The notes under the pieces were generated by a model that saw only the letters and a list, made by a program, of their open reading frames with translations, had not been told where the DNA came from and ran no database searches. The position numbers and the translations under genes were made by a program. A stretch of 25,795 nt of DNA from Planctomycetota bacterium. Lineage in GTDB: Bacteria; Planctomycetota; Phycisphaerae; Sedimentisphaerales; Anaerobacaceae. The stretch spans positions 1-25,795 of the forward strand of contig JAGLNB010000016.1 in NCBI GenBank assembly GCA_023139715.1, written 5' to 3'. Every line of letters starts with the position of its first letter. Position 1 is the first letter of the stretch. Positions 24,875-25,795 of the stretch are shown one piece after another.

Positions 24875-24897
24875 GCCCCAGCCAGGGGTGCTGGGGC
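24875..24897. repeat. GCCCCAGC palindrome
   Basis: GCCCCAGC and GCTGGGGC form a perfect 8-bp stem with a CAGGGGT loop. It is followed by TAA, as is the CCCTGCCAT palindrome at 24905 (…GGGCTAA). Confidence 0.7.
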
Positions 24898-24904
24898 TAA
24901 TCAA

Positions 24905-24926
24905 CCCTGCCATGGTGATGGCAGGG
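24905..24926. repeat. CCCTGCCAT palindrome, right copy
   Basis: The 9-bp arms CCCTGCCAT and ATGGCAGGG are identical to those at 22269-22289, here with a GGTG loop. It lies 50 bases downstream (- strand sense) of the small membrane protein gene and might act in ending that transcript. Confidence 0.72.
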
Positions 24927-24977
24927 CTAAACAATTACGTAATACGAAATGCACTTCACGCAATACGAGATACGAAA

Positions 24978-25343
24978 TTATGCTGCATAAATAATCAATC
25001 CGCCAATGGACAGAACAATCAAAGCCATTAGCCGAAGAAGTAAATCCGTCTGCTTTTCGTACCATTCAAGAATCGGAGTAATTCGTTTATTGCCAAGCGT
25101 AAATATCAATAATCCGCCGAGCAAAAACAAAATTCCAAAAATAACGATTACCCATGTCAAATCACATTCACGAGCAGAAAGCAGAAAAATAATTGCCAGC
25201 GCCAGCCGAATTACGCCGGCAATATAAATGCGATTGCCATACTTGAAAAAGACCAATACCCGCCGCATAATGGCTGGTTTGACGAAATAAATTACAGCAG
25301 TTAGAACCAGAATTATGCCGATAATCCGAACTAAAATAGCCAT
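24978..25343 (-). CDS. Small four-helix membrane protein
   Basis: The protein is 121 aa from the ATG at 25343, which has AAGGGG 7 bases upstream. A TTG two codons earlier is less likely. Four hydrophobic segments are seen: ILVRIIGIILVLTAVIYFV, VIRLALAIIFLLSA, WVIVIFGILFLLGGLLIFTL and LLRLMALIVLSIGGLIIYA, joined by short polar loops (KYGNRIY; GNKRITPILEWYEKQ). It resembles small DUF-type inner-membrane proteins, but I cannot name a family or function. It lies 51 bases downstream of the NusG-like gene on the same strand and may share its transcript. Confidence 0.7.
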   Translation of the reverse strand: MAILVRIIGIILVLTAVIYFVKPAIMRRVLVFFKYGNRIYIAGVIRLALAIIFLLSARECDLTWVIVIFGILFLLGGLLIFTLGNKRITPILEWYEKQTDLLLRLMALIVLSIGGLIIYAA

Positions 25344-25394
25344 ATTCAATCCCCTTAAATCCAGTAATTAAAAAAAACGTTACGAATTAAAACG

Positions 25395-25795
25395 CTAACA
25401 GGCCTCATCGATAACCTCTATCGTATCATTGTCTATCTCAACGCTTGATGCCTGGCCGAGTATTTCGATTTGTAAAACAAGACGAGTAGCGGTTTTAGTG
25501 CGAATTACTATGCCCTTTAAGCCGAGCAGCGGCCCGGCGATTACACGGCAAAGCTGGCCGGTTTTGATGTAATTGTGCGGTAATAAAACAGCATTGCTGC
25601 GCACGGCGATTTCAATTTGAGAAAGGTCGCTTAAAAATCGCTGCTGGTCAATTACTTCAATTAAATTCGCAACACGACTGGTTCGCAATACTGCAAGACG
25701 CTGCGGTTCATCGCCGCAAAAAAACAGATAGCCGTTAAATAATGGCAAAAGTGAACGGACTTTGCGGCCATTACTATTATGAACTTTCCAGGCCA
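25395..25795 (-). CDS. NusG/RfaH-like transcription elongation factor (N-terminus beyond window)
   Basis: The frame is open from the window edge (25795) to a stop at 25395. An internal TTG at 25748 is not a credible start. The visible part has the end of the NGN domain (VRSLLPLFNGYLFF, like the PLFPGYVF of NusG) and a C-terminal KOW domain, with CRVIAGPLLGLKGIVIRTKTATRLVLQIEILG. NGN-KOW proteins bind RNA polymerase and promote elongation or antitermination. The divergence and the nearby polysaccharide locus suggest a specialised RfaH/UpxY-type paralogue rather than housekeeping NusG. The missing N-terminus prevents certainty. Confidence 0.8.
   Translation of the reverse strand, partial: AWKVHNSNGRKVRSLLPLFNGYLFFCGDEPQRLAVLRTSRVANLIEVIDQQRFLSDLSQIEIAVRSNAVLLPHNYIKTGQLCRVIAGPLLGLKGIVIRTKTATRLVLQIEILGQASSVEIDNDTIEVIDEAC

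Noticed and set aside
24668..24934. 88-codon - strand frame
   Set aside because: It runs through three palindromes and repeat words, so its openness reflects repeat composition.

Overview
The window is a piece of bacterial chromosome of moderate-to-low G+C. I cannot place it firmly. A membrane-anchored PIN-TRAM protein next to ispG and lexA, together with many short palindromic and degenerate intergenic repeats, suggests an environmental lineage such as Planctomycetota (Phycisphaerae-like). That placement is inference only. No tRNA, rRNA or CRISPR array was seen.

Region 1 (1-16638, all + strand) is a surface-polysaccharide locus. It opens with the tail of an unidentified gene. After that come a sulfatase/phosphotransferase-fold enzyme, a Wzx-type flippase, three SAM methyltransferases, a cupin, a DegT/perosamine-synthase-like aminotransferase, six glycosyltransferases (two GT4, three GT2, one divergent GT-A-like), an O-antigen polymerase/ligase-like membrane protein, a CDP-alcohol phosphatidyltransferase and a UDP-glucuronate decarboxylase (UDP-xylose synthase). 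Spacing is tight, with several ATGA overlaps, so this is probably one or a few operons. The products would build a repeat unit containing xylose and an amino sugar, methylate it and perhaps phospho-decorate it, flip it across the membrane and polymerise it.

Region 2 (16639-21948) is housekeeping: a PIN-TRAM protein, IspG (isoprenoid pathway), an alpha/beta hydrolase, LexA and an RNase Z-like metallo-hydrolase.

Region 3 (21949-24977) is a repeat-rich island with one coherent unit that looks like an undescribed retron. A highly structured non-coding segment of about 325 nt (22571-22896) is closed by a perfect 10-bp long-range inverted repeat, as in msr-msd a1/a2. It is followed by a 46-codon ORF with its own Shine-Dalgarno and by a 306-aa reverse transcriptase. 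That protein carries the retron NAxxH motif and a VTG-like motif, but its active-site blocks are unusual (FVDD, PHG, VCG). No known effector gene is adjacent. The unit sits among dispersed repeats, some of them in mirrored orientation on its two sides.

Region 4 (24978-25795, - strand) holds a small four-helix membrane protein and a truncated NusG/RfaH-like elongation factor that runs off the window end.
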